Part shown: piece by piece, positions 9,790 to 19,562 of the stretch
Numbering within the stretch: the first letter of the stretch is position 1
Layout of the letters: each line of letters starts with the position of its first letter
From: Penium margaritaceum
Lineage: Eukaryota; Streptophyta; Zygnematophyceae; Desmidiales; Peniaceae
DNA: 50,297 bases
Assembly (NCBI GenBank): GCA_023375785.1
Contig: SZWC01004800.1
Span: 116,263-166,559 of the forward strand
Reading direction: 5' to 3'
Translations under genes and position numbers: made by a program
Notes under the pieces: model-generated
What the model was told of the DNA's origin: nothing
Databases searched by the model: none
The model's input: the letters and a program-made list of their open reading frames with translations, nothing else

Positions 9790-9801
9790 TGGTATCAGAG
9801 C
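9790..9801 (+). other. E2 primer-binding site
   Basis: A perfect TGGTATCAGAGC follows the LTR, complementary to the 3' end of initiator Met tRNA as in plant copia elements. Confidence 0.9.
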
Positions 9802-11041
9802 AGTGAGACATGCCTCTCACCGCTCTGCAGTCCTGGTCCTTGGAGCCCTCCGCAGTCCATGTCTCCCGTGGTCCACGCATCACCGAAGCTGCTCTCGCAG
9901 TTGCTCCTGGTCTCCACCTCCTTCCAGCCCGCAGCAGCTGTCTCAGCTGTGCGACGTGGTCATCCTCGATCTAACGAGGCTGTCGTCCATCTCTCGGGGT
10001 CTTGCGAGTGATCTCCCACCCGCTGGCACATGCTTGGGGACTCTCTCTGCCCCAAGCTGCTGGCACTTCTTCCGGCTCTCACGCCGCCCCCATCCGCCCC
10101 AAAGTTCTTCGTAGCTGCTCTCGGTTGCCCTCGAGGCCGTCTGTGGTGCTCGGATGCACCTCTCGCCTCCTCTGTGTTCCCGGCGAGCTCTTGCTGCACC
10201 CGACTTCTCTTGCGTGCTCTCCACGCTCAGCTACTCTCTCAGCTGCCAGTCATTCTTTGAAGTCTCTCTTAACCGCACTCGGGTGTCCGCAACTTGCAGC
10301 AGCCACCCTGGATTCAACACCTCTTGACGGGCTCTCTGACAAGGATCTTGATTCTCCTCGCACTACAGCACGCGATGACGACCACGGGTGGATGGACCCT
10401 CGGGATTACAACCCTCCTACGCCTCCAGACGACGACACACCACTCTGGTTTCGCATGCTCGACTCCTCTTAGTGGTGAAAGGATCTGAAGAGGGAAGCAG
10501 CCGCACAGGAGGAAGAGATCAACCGACAGGTGTAAACCGAGGTCGATCTGCCACTGTCACCTCCTCTTCCCTTCATCATGCAACCGCCAGCCGGCACTCC
10601 ACCTTCCACCTCTGCATCTACCGCCAACACCACCGTCGTTCCGCCCCCCACTGCTGCTGCATCTACTGAACCTTCACCAGCATCGGAGGTACCAGGCGTC
10701 ATCCTTGTGCTTCCATTGCACACAGACCCCATCGGCCTCACGGGGGCCATTCTTGACGCAGCGGCAGCGGCCGCAGCAACCTTCGCTGCCACTGCCCGTG
10801 CCTGCAGGGCTCCCACTCAGACTGCCGTGGGTCGTGCGACCGACGCCTACGCACACGCAGCAGCTTCTCTTACACTTCTTACCGCTGCCGCTGCAAACAT
10901 CGCCACTCATGTCATAGCAGTAGCAGCCTCTGTCGCCACCGCTGCCTCATCTGCCGCCGACGCCACTGCAGCCGTTGTCGGCTCCATCTGAGCCTCCACA
11001 GCAGCCGCTGTTCTGACCCCCACAGGTGCTCCATGGGAGCT
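9802..11041 (+). other. E2 leader with Ala-rich open frame (part 1)
   Basis: This lies between the PBS and the NE insertion. An ATG at 10578 opens a 137-codon frame rich in Ala, Thr and Pro with runs such as DAAAAAAATFAA. It stops at TGA near 10989, but the same frame then stays open to the NE insertion and continues after it. The earlier frame at 9803-10114 is Ser/Pro/Arg-rich and unconvincing. I recognise no domain. Either it encodes an extra element protein upstream of gag, or it is a composition effect of a GCN-rich leader. Confidence 0.35.
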
Positions 11042-11046
11042 GACTC
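11042..11046 (+). other. NE target-site duplication, left copy
   Basis: GACTC immediately before the left NE LTR equals GACTC at 17549-17553 after the right LTR. This perfect 5-bp duplication proves insertion into E2. Confidence 0.9.
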
Positions 11047-11714
11047 AATTGGAAATAAATTAGGGCATGCAGGTCCATGCAAAAACGAACATGAGCTCTG
11101 TGTGTGAGTGCGATACAAGACGGCAAGAATTTGGCTAAGTCTGGAACGCTGAATATAAAGGAACAAGGAGAGAGTACAAATGAGCCCATAGCGGGCTTAA
11201 GTAGGGGCACCGGCATCTAGCTGCACCGGGCCCCGTCACCCCCGCTGAGCCCAAACGAGTCAGCAAGGAGAACGCACTTCGTATACCATGATAACAATGA
11301 CGGTAGTCTCCTCGAGGCACCGGAACAGCTCTCCAAGTGCCCGGGTCTCGACCACCGAGAAAATAGGAGCAGTGCCAGAAAATCTCAGAATCAACGTCCA
11401 GACATCACACACGGCTTTCCGAACATTGGAAGCACTAGTACAGCCACCGGGTCTCCTCGTCGCACCGATATAGTCCACCGGGTGCGCGGGTCTCAATCCA
11501 TCGAGAAAACTCTCCTAGCTCCCGACAAGCCCACATGGCTACCAGAACGCATCGACCGCGTCTCGCCGGCGCTGTCGTAGATGCTGGAGAAGTCTCCGTG
11601 TAGTCCGGAGGCCCGTCCTGTCGTCACGCCCTCCTCTATCATATACCCCGAATATGGGTATATCGGTAAGCTAGCGGTGTCGGTCGTGACGGGTAGAAGC
11701 CACACAAACCAACA
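11047..11714 (-). repeat. NE 3' LTR (left)
   Basis: It runs AATTGGAAATAAATTAGG to AAACCAACA on +. On the - strand it begins TGTTGG and ends CCAATT. It aligns with 16881-17548 at equal length with scattered substitutions, mostly transitions. The terminal TT instead of CA is non-canonical, but both the duplication and the abutting PBS support this boundary. Confidence 0.9.
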
Positions 11715-11723
11715 CTCCCCCTG
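11715..11723 (-). other. NE polypurine tract
   Basis: CAGGGGGAG on the - strand abuts the LTR start TGTTGG. It shares GGGGGAG with the copia elements of this window. Confidence 0.8.
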
Positions 11724-11810
11724 GCTGATATAGCCGTCCACGCCAGAAGGAATGAACAAAGGCATGGAACAACAATGTATGGCAAGCCATAATATACATG
11801 AGTGAACTAA

Positions 11811-11868
<58 letters not shown>

Positions 11869-11872
11869 CACA
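11811..11872 (+). repeat. (TC)n(AC)n microsatellite
   Basis: Runs of CT dinucleotides followed by CA dinucleotides with one AAAC interruption, inside NE. Confidence 0.95.
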
Positions 11873-11889
11873 CCTACTATCCATCTAGG

Positions 11890-12300
11890 GTCTCCTTGAA
11901 CACTGGCACAACCTACCAAGTGTCTGGGTCTCGACCATGAGAGGAGTGATGCACACGCTCACAAACCAGGGTAATGCACATCATACACATGTCAGGGGAC
12001 AAGATGGTCTCCTCGTGACACTGGCGGTACCAAGGCCCGGGTCTCGACCGCTACGAGCAATCCAACACAATAGTATCATCATCCAAACACAAGATCATGC
12101 GAGGATCTCCTCGTAGCATGGGTGCAACGCACCACATATCCGGGTCTCGACCAACAGCTCGCATGCACATGCCACACACAGTATAGCCACACACCAAGAC
12201 ACACGATCACATGTTCTCCTTGTGACACTGGTACAACGCACCAAGCGTCCGGGTCTCGACCAATAGGGTGCTACCATCTACATACTGGTGTACAGGCACG
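11890..12300 (-). repeat. NE interspersed motif, four regularly spaced copies
   Basis: The core GGGTCTCGACC on + occurs at 11926, 12039, 12142 and 12251 (spacings 113, 103 and 109 bp). Each is preceded by TCTCCT.GT.ACACTGG and ACC/CACCAAG-like words, giving a conserved block of about 50 bp. Related copies occur inside the LTR (11343, and a weaker one at 11488), so the array seems to have spread from the LTR into the internal region. Confidence 0.75.
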
Positions 12301-12589
12301 TAGCATGAGCCACATGCAGGATGCTGTAGATCCTCACAATAGAGCATGGACCTCGCCATGCATCTCGCATAACGTCGCGTCAGGTCGAGGTCCACACAAC
12401 ACTCCCCTTGGGTAGATGAACCTGGCAGCGATATCCTTGATGGAGATGCTGATGTCGTAGCTAAACAGATCACGGTCGATGAGTCATGTGGTGTGTCCAA
12501 CATGCAGAGATAGCTCCCTCTGTCACGTGCGAGTCGACTCCCTCCCTCAAAGACAAAGTGGTGTCTCCGGTTACGACTCCTCACGCCGT

Positions 12590-15325
12590 AGCTGCATCCC
12601 GTGGGATATACAAGTCATCGCGTGACTGCCACGGGTCCCAACTCATAGTCTCTCCTGTCTCCACTCTGTTGCGATGCATCAATGTATGCTAGAGGAAAGG
12701 GAATGGGCGATCAGCACGCGTGCGTGGATGAAGTGGCGGAGCTGGCCTCCGATACGGGAGAGGACATCGTAAGGCACGAGGGTGTACTACCAAAAGAGGA
12801 GATCTGGAGAGACGAACCGGATCACCACTCGTGGATGAAGATGACGATAGGGTAGGTGAGTCGGGTGGATGAAAGTGCATGACGGCAGTAGAAGAAGAAG
12901 GTGGAGCGATAATGGGGTCAAAAGGAGCCAGGATGGCGGAAGCCGCAGGCACGCTCACCTCTCCTGCAACAGCGTCTCCAACGGTTGTCATACTCGGAGC
13001 TGGTACAAGATCCTCCCCGAGTATGGGTGTTCTAGATGCTGCTGGCAGAAGGATCATACCGATAGCAGCCATGGTTCTCTCCTCAGAAAATTGCTTACGC
13101 ACTTCCATCATCTCCCGTTGTAGCATGACTACACGCTCCTGCAGATTAGCATAATCTGTCTCGGACATGTCGAGGTGGCCCATGTCGACCTGGTGTAGTA
13201 TAAACTCTGCCTCACTGGATGCTGCACATGCAAACTGCACAACTCGTGAGTACAGCACCATCTGCATCTCTGCTGCTGAAGGCAATGGAAGTGGTGCTGC
13301 TGCATCCTCCTGGGGGTCAACCAAGCTCGTAATGTACTAAGACACTGGAACATCGCATGCAGCTGCAGGTGTCATGTCCACATCACAACTCGTGTCTACC
13401 ACACGAGGAGTGAGAGGTCGCATGCCGAGAGAGAAGGAGAAGGATGTGTTGTCAGAGTCCGTGGAGCATGTAGAAATATCGTCTGTGCAGGTACTGACAC
13501 TCTCGGCATCGATGTGATCGGTAGGGTCACCAACAGGTGAAACCGAGGGGAAAAAAATCAGCTCCTGCTGACGAGGTGACTCTATCTGCATGTATGACTT
13601 TGCTCCAGTATCCTCGACTGCTGCCGTAATGGACACAGGTGTGCAGGGCTCCGGCTCGACAATGCCCGTCAAGGTGACCAACAAGCGCAGCTGGCACTCA
13701 CGCAATGTCTCGCCGGGAAGGCTGGTCGCTGCCACCTGCTTAACAAAAGAGTGAAGATCACCATCTGACTTTGTCATGTGTGTTGGTGCTCCGTCCTGTC
13801 CACGGAATGCAGACTCAGGGAACATAAGTGACTCCTCACACTGAAGCTGGTGCTCAGGTAGCGTAGATGACACGGTGAAGCTTGCTGAGTCTGCCGCAGT
13901 ACGTGTCCCAATAACACCTCTTAGAACTGCTGCTCTCAAGATTGCCTCAACCTCCAAAAGGCCAACCTGCCGACTCTACTCATGCACTGCGACTGCCGTT
14001 GTACTGGTGTGAATCTCGTGCGCCAACGCCCCCGGAGATCTGTGTGGGGCATCTTGATCCGCACAATACTCCTGTGCCACCGCCTGGCCGCCACCCGTCG
14101 GAGTCGCGAGTAGCACCGCCCATGTGGTCACCTGCACTCTTCCTGGTGCAACCAGCTACTGTAGAACGTCCGGCTCCTACCCTAGCGTAGATTTCGAACT
14201 CGATGACGTACATGTCTCAAGCCCTGCAACCTCCGCCGGACTACTGTGAGCCTACTGCACACACTCTCCCAAAATTCTGGTGGACGCATCCCGATCCATA
14301 CGGGACTCTTGTGTCGCCGCTGGGCCTCCACCGCTCGGAGCCGCAAGTGGGACCGCCCAAGGACGTCGTGCCTGCGTTCCTCTTGATGTCACCTGCTCCT
14401 GTGGAAGATCTGGATCCAACCTGGATGATGAAAGGCAACTCTCCACCATGAACGCCATGTCGGGGTCAGACTCCATGCCATGTGCTATCACCGTATCATT
14501 TGAGTCTGCCTGAGCTGACGCTCGGGCACCATGGTCTGGCGCGAGTACAAATCCTATTGCTACAGTTACATCAGGTAATGCGCAATGACCACACTCCCCC
14601 TCGAAAGGTACAGCAATGGAGGCCAAGGAGGTGGAGGATGTATCAAAACCGGCGCAAGCATGTCGTGCGGAGCGCTGACGCCAACGTCGCGGCGTCACTC
14701 AACTGGAACGATTGCATGAAGACATGTCACCGCGACATGGCGTCGTGTTCGCAGCAGAGTGGAGGATCGACAGGATGGTGGCGGCCTGGGACTCACTGGC
14801 AGGTGGAGTTGAACGTACACCATCGGATGAGGAAGGAGGAGAGGATGGAGGAGATGTGATTGAAGAAGCCATCGACAAACGAGTAGCAGAAGCACGCGTA
14901 GTGAGGACGAGGTCACAAAGCCGATGCACCGTCTGGCAGAGGCCGTGGATCTCGACAAATGTGCTCGCCAGAGGTCCAGCTAGGAGATCTACCAACGCCG
15001 ACAGATCCGTATGCTTCGGAGGACGCAGACTCGGCCAAGGCTGCAGCCAAGGTGCATGCCAGCCAGGAGGGCGCGTCCAACAGCGACGCCAACCATGACG
15101 TCCATCACCAAAGTAGTAAGAGGTGAACGCGTAGGGTGCCTGCTTAGATGTCCGCGCACTCATCTCGTGCGCTAGACGATGGATAGGTACTGAGAGCACG
15201 TACTCCTGGTGGTAAACACCAAGCCACGGGAGAGAATGAGGCCAGAAGGTACTCTCACTCTTGGAGGTCTCGGCGTCTGGGTCAGCAAACGTGACAAGAC
15301 GGGACGAGCTGCACCACCAGAGCAC
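12590..15325 (-). pseudogene. NE long reading frame, unknown protein
   Basis: One frame runs through 15325-14699, 14698-14252, 14251-13958, 13957-13337 and 13324-12689, all in register. It is broken by TGA at 14699 and TAG at 14252, three sites between about 14180 and 13975, 13337 and 12689. If TAG is read as an amino acid, the last part continues (SWDPWQSRDDLYIPRD) to a TGA near 12590. The product is Ser/Pro/Thr-rich with a heptad-like helix near 13200-13080 (YANLQERVVMLQREMMEVRK) and contains an internal 240-bp (80-residue) repeat. I recognise no Gag, Pol or host domain. The TGA at 14699 may instead separate two proteins. Confidence 0.45.
14120..14440 (-). repeat. 240-bp internal repeat within NE frame
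   Basis: CCTGCACTCTTCCTGG at 14131 aligns with CCTGCGTTCCTCTTGA at 14371, exactly 240 bp apart. The encoded copies share PD..Q, WAV.LA.P.GGG.A and QE. The period is a multiple of three, so the repeat keeps the frame. Confidence 0.7.
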
Positions 15326-15689
15326 CCTTGTAGACTATAGTCTAACTAACTGCGGCCACAAATGCTGCTGCCACTAAAAGAGCAAAGACTGCTCCAAGAC
15401 GAGAAGGGGTGGTGGCTGCAAGTGTGGCCGCTACTCCAAGCGGTAAGACTCGAATCTGTCGTCGATCCTACGGGGTGAAGTGCGCACACCAATCCACGGG
15501 CCTCAAGAAGACGGAGGTCCAGGACGCGTCTCAAAGCGGAGATCGCCGTCGACGACAGTTTGCTGTCAGCTGAGAAGGCAAAACTGCAAGCTCTCATGCA
15601 ACCGCCGCACTATGTAGTCGTCGACACCCAACCGCGTGATGCTGGTATTGCGGCTATGAAGCTGCTACTACTGCGGCGGTGGTAGTTGG

Positions 15690-16260
15690 AAGATTATCCT
15701 TTTTATGTCGTTTTTCTCTAGCCCTCAGGCCCCCTTTGTGTTTATGTTGTTTTTTTCTTTTGCCTTTATCCTCCACCCCCTTTTTTTTCTAGTTCTCCCC
15801 TCTGCTCGCCTGACGCCCTCGCCCTTTTTTTCTCTTTTTTTTTCACTGGCTTCCTGGCGTACCCTTTTTCGTAGTTTTTTGTTACTCTCCCCTCCCTTTT
15901 CTCGATTGCCCCTAAGGTGGACTAACGGAGAAAATAAAGAGGGGGGGGATGTCCGGCTTGTCCGGCCTTCCCTCCCGTGCACACTCGCTCGCTCGCTGAG
16001 CGAGCGAGTGAGCGAGTGGGTGTGGGGGGAGGAGGGAGCGAGGGGGAGGGGGGGTTCTGTCCGCCCCTCTGACTCGGCCCCTCCGTCGGTTGGCCGACGG
16101 GGCCGAGGGAGCCCACGGGGCCGACGGGCCAAGGGGACCCAAGGGACCAATGGGCCCCCTCCAAAGGGCCCCTCGGAGGGGCTCGGCGGGGCCCTCCGAG
16201 GGCCCCGTTGAAAAGGGGAGGAAAAAAAGAGGGGGGGGTACGAACGGGGCCGACAGGCCC
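15690..16260. other. NE pyrimidine-rich and GC-hairpin region
   Basis: T/C-rich runs at 15700-15910 are followed by CTCGCTCGCTCGCTGAGCGAG (self-complementary, near 15983-16006) and repeated GGGCCC/CCTCGGAGG blocks at 16130-16280 able to form GC-rich hairpins. This may be the structured 5' leader of NE, since the PBS lies to its right. Long open frames here are composition artefacts. Confidence 0.55.
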
Positions 16261-16289
16261 CCTAAAGGGCCCCCCCTCAGAGGAGGGCT

Positions 16290-16720
16290 GCGAGGCCCTC
16301 CTCGTAGCGGCAGCAGCAGTTGCAGCGACAGGTGCAGCTACTGCGATGGCTATTGCTGCTGCTTCTGCTACTGCTGCTACTCTACGCAGCAACTGCTGCT
16401 ACTACTTGCTGCTATCGCCGCGGTTGCTGCTGCTGCACACTGCTGTTGCTACCGTCACTGTTGGACGCTGCTGCTGCTGCCGCCGCTACTGTAGTAGCAG
16501 CTGCTGCTGCTGCCATATGTTGCTGCTGCTGATGCTACTGCTGTAGCGGCTGATGCACTGCTGCAACTGCTTTTGCCGCTGTTGTTCCTGCTACACGCTA
16601 CTGCTGCTGCTGCACTCTGCTGTTGCTACTGTCGTTGCTACTACACGCTGCTGCTGCTGCCACCGCTGCTGCAGCAGCTGCTGCTGTTGTTGCTTTTGCT
16701 GTTGCCGCCGCAGTCGCTAG
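16290..16720. repeat. Degenerate GCT/CTG trinucleotide tract
   Basis: About 430 bp dominated by GCT, GCA and CTA triplets, with no long perfect run. Similar CAG/GCT tracts occur in E1 gag (1760-1920) and at 31050-31500 in E3, so leader-associated triplet tracts are a shared trait. Confidence 0.85.
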
Positions 16721-16870
16721 TGCTACTTTTCACGCCTCACCACCCCTATGGCATTCATGTGCAGTCATTTTGTACTCCCTCATGCTACTGCCGGTGTGGC
16801 GCCACGTGGCGCATTCTCTTTGCATTCTACCCACTATTGCTACTTCTACTGCTCACACACCCCCTTGTGA

Positions 16871-16880
16871 TCTGATACCA
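16871..16880 (-). other. NE primer-binding site
   Basis: TGGTATCAGA on the - strand directly follows the right LTR. This is the initiator-Met-tRNA site shared with the copia elements; the next bases (TCAC) diverge from the usual GC. Confidence 0.85.
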
Positions 16881-17548
16881 AATTGGAAATAAATTAGGGC
16901 ATGCAGGCCCATGCAAAAATGAACATGAGCTCTGTGTGTGAGTGCGATGCAAGACGGTAAGAATTTGGCTAAGGCTGGAATGCTGAATATCAAAGAACAA
17001 GGAGAGAGTACAAATGAGCTCCTATCGGGCTTAAGTAAGGGCACCGGCAGCTAGCTGCAACGGGCCCCGTCATCCCCGCTGAGCCCAAACGAGTGAGCGG
17101 AGAGAAGACACTGTGTACCCCACGGTAACAATGACGGTGGTCTCCTTGTGGCACCGGAACAGCTCTCCGAGTACCCGGGTCTCGACCACCGAGAAAATAG
17201 GATCAGTGCCAGAAAATATCAGAATCAACGTCAAGACATCACACATGGCTTTCCGAACATCGGAAGCACTAGTACAGCCACCAGGTCTCCTCGTCGCACC
17301 GGTATAGTCCACCGGGTGCGTGGGTCTCAACCCATCGAGAAAACTCTCCTAGCTCCTGACAAGCCCACAAGGCTACTAGAGTGCATCGATCGCGTCTTGC
17401 CGGCGCTATCGTAGGTGCTGGAGAAGTCTCGGTGCGATGCGGAGGCCCGTCGTGTTTTTACGCCCTCCTCTACCATATACCCCAAATGTGGGTATATCGG
17501 TAAACTAGCGGTGTTGGTCGTGACGGGTGGAAGCCACACAAACCAACA
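16881..17548 (-). repeat. NE 5' LTR (right)
   Basis: It is equal in length to 11047-11714 and matches along it. As the LTR next to the PBS, it would carry the promoter for - strand transcription. Confidence 0.9.
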
Positions 17549-17820
17549 GACTCCACATATCACCACAAGGGTCCTCGTTGCCGTGTCTGCGGCAGTGGCC
17601 GGAGCTTTTGTCACCGGCCTTCTGTGTTTGACTATGGCAGCTGCAGGGTGGGTGGCAGTGCTCTTCTCCGCGGTAGGAGCTGTGGTGGCTCCTCTCTCCG
17701 CCCTGCTATCCTGTCACTACCTCCGTGAGACCATCCCTCACCCTGCATGCTACACTTCCTTCCTCTCCCCTCTCATCTGTGTTGGCATTCTTACTCGTGT
17801 ATTCTTCTCACCTTCTGACC
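17549..17820 (+). other. E2 leader (part 2): hydrophobic end of upstream open frame
   Basis: After the second GACTC, the frame begun at 10578 continues with two strongly hydrophobic stretches (VAVSAAVAGAFVTGLLCL and GWVAVLFSAVGAVVAPL) and ends past the gag start near 17867. Without NE, the Ala-rich part and these stretches would be contiguous in one frame. A membrane-protein-like frame upstream of gag is unusual, but a composition effect is not excluded. Confidence 0.35.
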
Positions 17821-19195
17821 ATGCCTGGGACAAAGGGAAGGCTAGAGGCCCTCCAGGCCGCCCTTAGCGAGGCGCAGGCTAAACGCACAAAAATGCAGGA
17901 TGAGCCTGATTGTGAGCGGAACACACAACAGGAGTTAGCCGCCAAAGTAGCTTTGTTAGTTCTTGAGCGTCTCTGCTCTATCCCAGCTTTTGCTGCAGTG
18001 CTCCCTACTGACCAGTCTGGGTCTACAGACTCATCAGCACCACCTGTTGGTGGCATTGCCAATGCCTCCTCTCCGTTTCTCTCAGCTGCGACAGCCTCTA
18101 CTCATGCTCTCCCACCAGCGTGGCAGAAAGATATTGAGACACCGCCACTGCAATTCACTTCCAAGCTCACCTTCACATCTTGGGAGACGCGCTTCAGTAT
18201 GTGGGCTCAGGGTGAGTTGCTGTGGGAGTATTACTCGCCTGCCAAGCCATCTTTTGTGCCTCAGCCAGCAGAGGCTGCCCGTGCTGTGCGGGCCCTCATC
18301 AACGTCCGCCCCAAAAGTCTTCTCTATGATATTGGTACATATAATGCAGACCCCATCCGAGGCACCAATGCAGACCCAGTGGGTGCATATGCGCTCATCG
18401 GCCGCCGCAAAACTGTCACCGGGCATGCCGCTCAAAGCGCTCCCACTGTTCAGTTCAATACATTGCAGATGCGGGCGGACGAGACAGCAGATGAGTACTG
18501 GGCACGCAGCTTGCGCTTACTACGTGACCTTGGCAAGGCCACCCCAGGCCCTCTCTCCGCATGTCTTTCCATTGTCCCTGGCCTCATCCCTGAGCCGTCT
18601 GACCTGTATCTCCATGTCTCCCAGTCAGAGCTTGAGCGCCTTGCCTCTGCATCTGTACCTGCTGATTCCCCACCAGGAATTGGTCTTCTCTTTGACTTCA
18701 GTACTGCACGTCTCACTGACTGGCGGAACGCCCTCCAAAACAAGCGCCTGCATCGCGTCGCCATTGAAGCAGACACTACCTCCTCACCCACCACTTCCGT
18801 TGCAGCCTCTTCCACTGCTTCGTCCCTTTTGGCCTGAGTCCACTCCACACAAGCTGCCCCGCGCGGGGGGGCAGTGGCTCCAACTCCAGTCGTGGTGGTG
18901 GTCGTGGGGGCAAAGGGCGTGGGAGTGGGCGTGGCGGCAAGGGCTCTGGCTCCTCAGTCGCTAATGTCACCTACTGGAACTGCGGTACCACCGGCCAATC
19001 TGCACCCAAATGTCCTCCTCCCCACGAAGGTGCACGCCTTGCCTCCTCCATGCGTGCTCATTGGGCCCGCACTTGTGTAACTACCTCCTCTGCTGCTGCC
19101 ACCGTGACAATCACGTCTTCCTCATCCTCCTCATCTGCCTCGACCCTGACTACTACGTTGGCTCCTCTTTAGCCGACGCCGCCTGCACCTAGCTC
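17821..19195 (+). pseudogene. gag: E2 Gag, frameshifted, degenerate zinc knuckle
   Basis: The start is set at ATG 17821 (MPGTKGRLEALQAALSEAQA); the longer upstream extension is leader-like. The capsid-like region has FTSWETRFSMWAQGELLWEY, equivalent to FKSWEPRFRMWAMSGGVLAY of E1. The frame stops at TGA 18835, and the Gly/Arg-rich linker and zinc knuckle follow in another frame near 18840-19020. The knuckle reads YWNCGTTGQSAPKC: the first Cys is Tyr and the His is Gln, so two of four zinc ligands are lost. The gene is dead by frameshift and knuckle loss. Confidence 0.8.
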
Positions 19196-19562
19196 CTGGG
19201 GTTGGGTGCCACCACCATCCGGCCCTCCATACTACGGGCCCCCGTCCTCCCACTACTCCGTTCCTCACTGGACTTGTGACGATGGCCACTACTCCGACCG
19301 CTCATTTGACCGCTCCTCCGAGCGTTCCTCTGATCGCCCTTAAGCGTCGACTGGCCGAACTTCTCCATCTTAGCTCTCAGAGAGGTGAGAGTGTGAGTGG
19401 CCAGTCCCGTATTTCTGCCTGTGAGTCGGATGTCACTCTCTGTGGTTCTGCCTTTGGTGGTGTGCAAGGGGGATTGCCTGATGATCGTGCATAGATTGAA
19501 CACTGGCAGTCTCACACGTTGCACGTCTTGGTCATTCCACCTCTCCCTCTTTCCGTGATACC

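Larger units (their letters stand above)
11047..17548 (-). mobile_element. Nested LTR retroelement NE without recognisable pol
   Basis: A 6.5-kb element on the - strand with two 668-bp LTRs, a PBS inside the right LTR, a polypurine tract inside the left LTR and a perfect GACTC duplication. The inside carries no protease, integrase, RT or RNase H motif in any frame I read. Instead there is one long interrupted frame of unknown function, CG-rich hairpins and GCT repeats. It therefore looks like a non-autonomous (LARD-like) element mobilised in trans, perhaps by copia elements using the same PBS and GGGGGAG polypurine tract. Confidence 0.85.

Noticed and set aside
11671..11919. Cys/Val-rich open frame on the - strand
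   Set aside because: It is a reading of the TC/AC microsatellite.
11890..12300. Regularly spaced repeats resembling a CRISPR array
   Set aside because: The repeats are degenerate, sit inside a eukaryotic LTR element and also occur in its LTR; no cas genes are present.
15705..16494. Long overlapping open frames on both strands
   Set aside because: They follow pyrimidine-rich and GC-rich low-complexity sequence and the triplet tract; products are Ser/Phe/Leu, Pro/Gly or Cys-rich without domains.
18874..19080. Val/Gly-rich small protein after E2 gag
   Set aside because: The same DNA read in another frame gives the expected Gly/Arg-rich linker and zinc knuckle of Gag.
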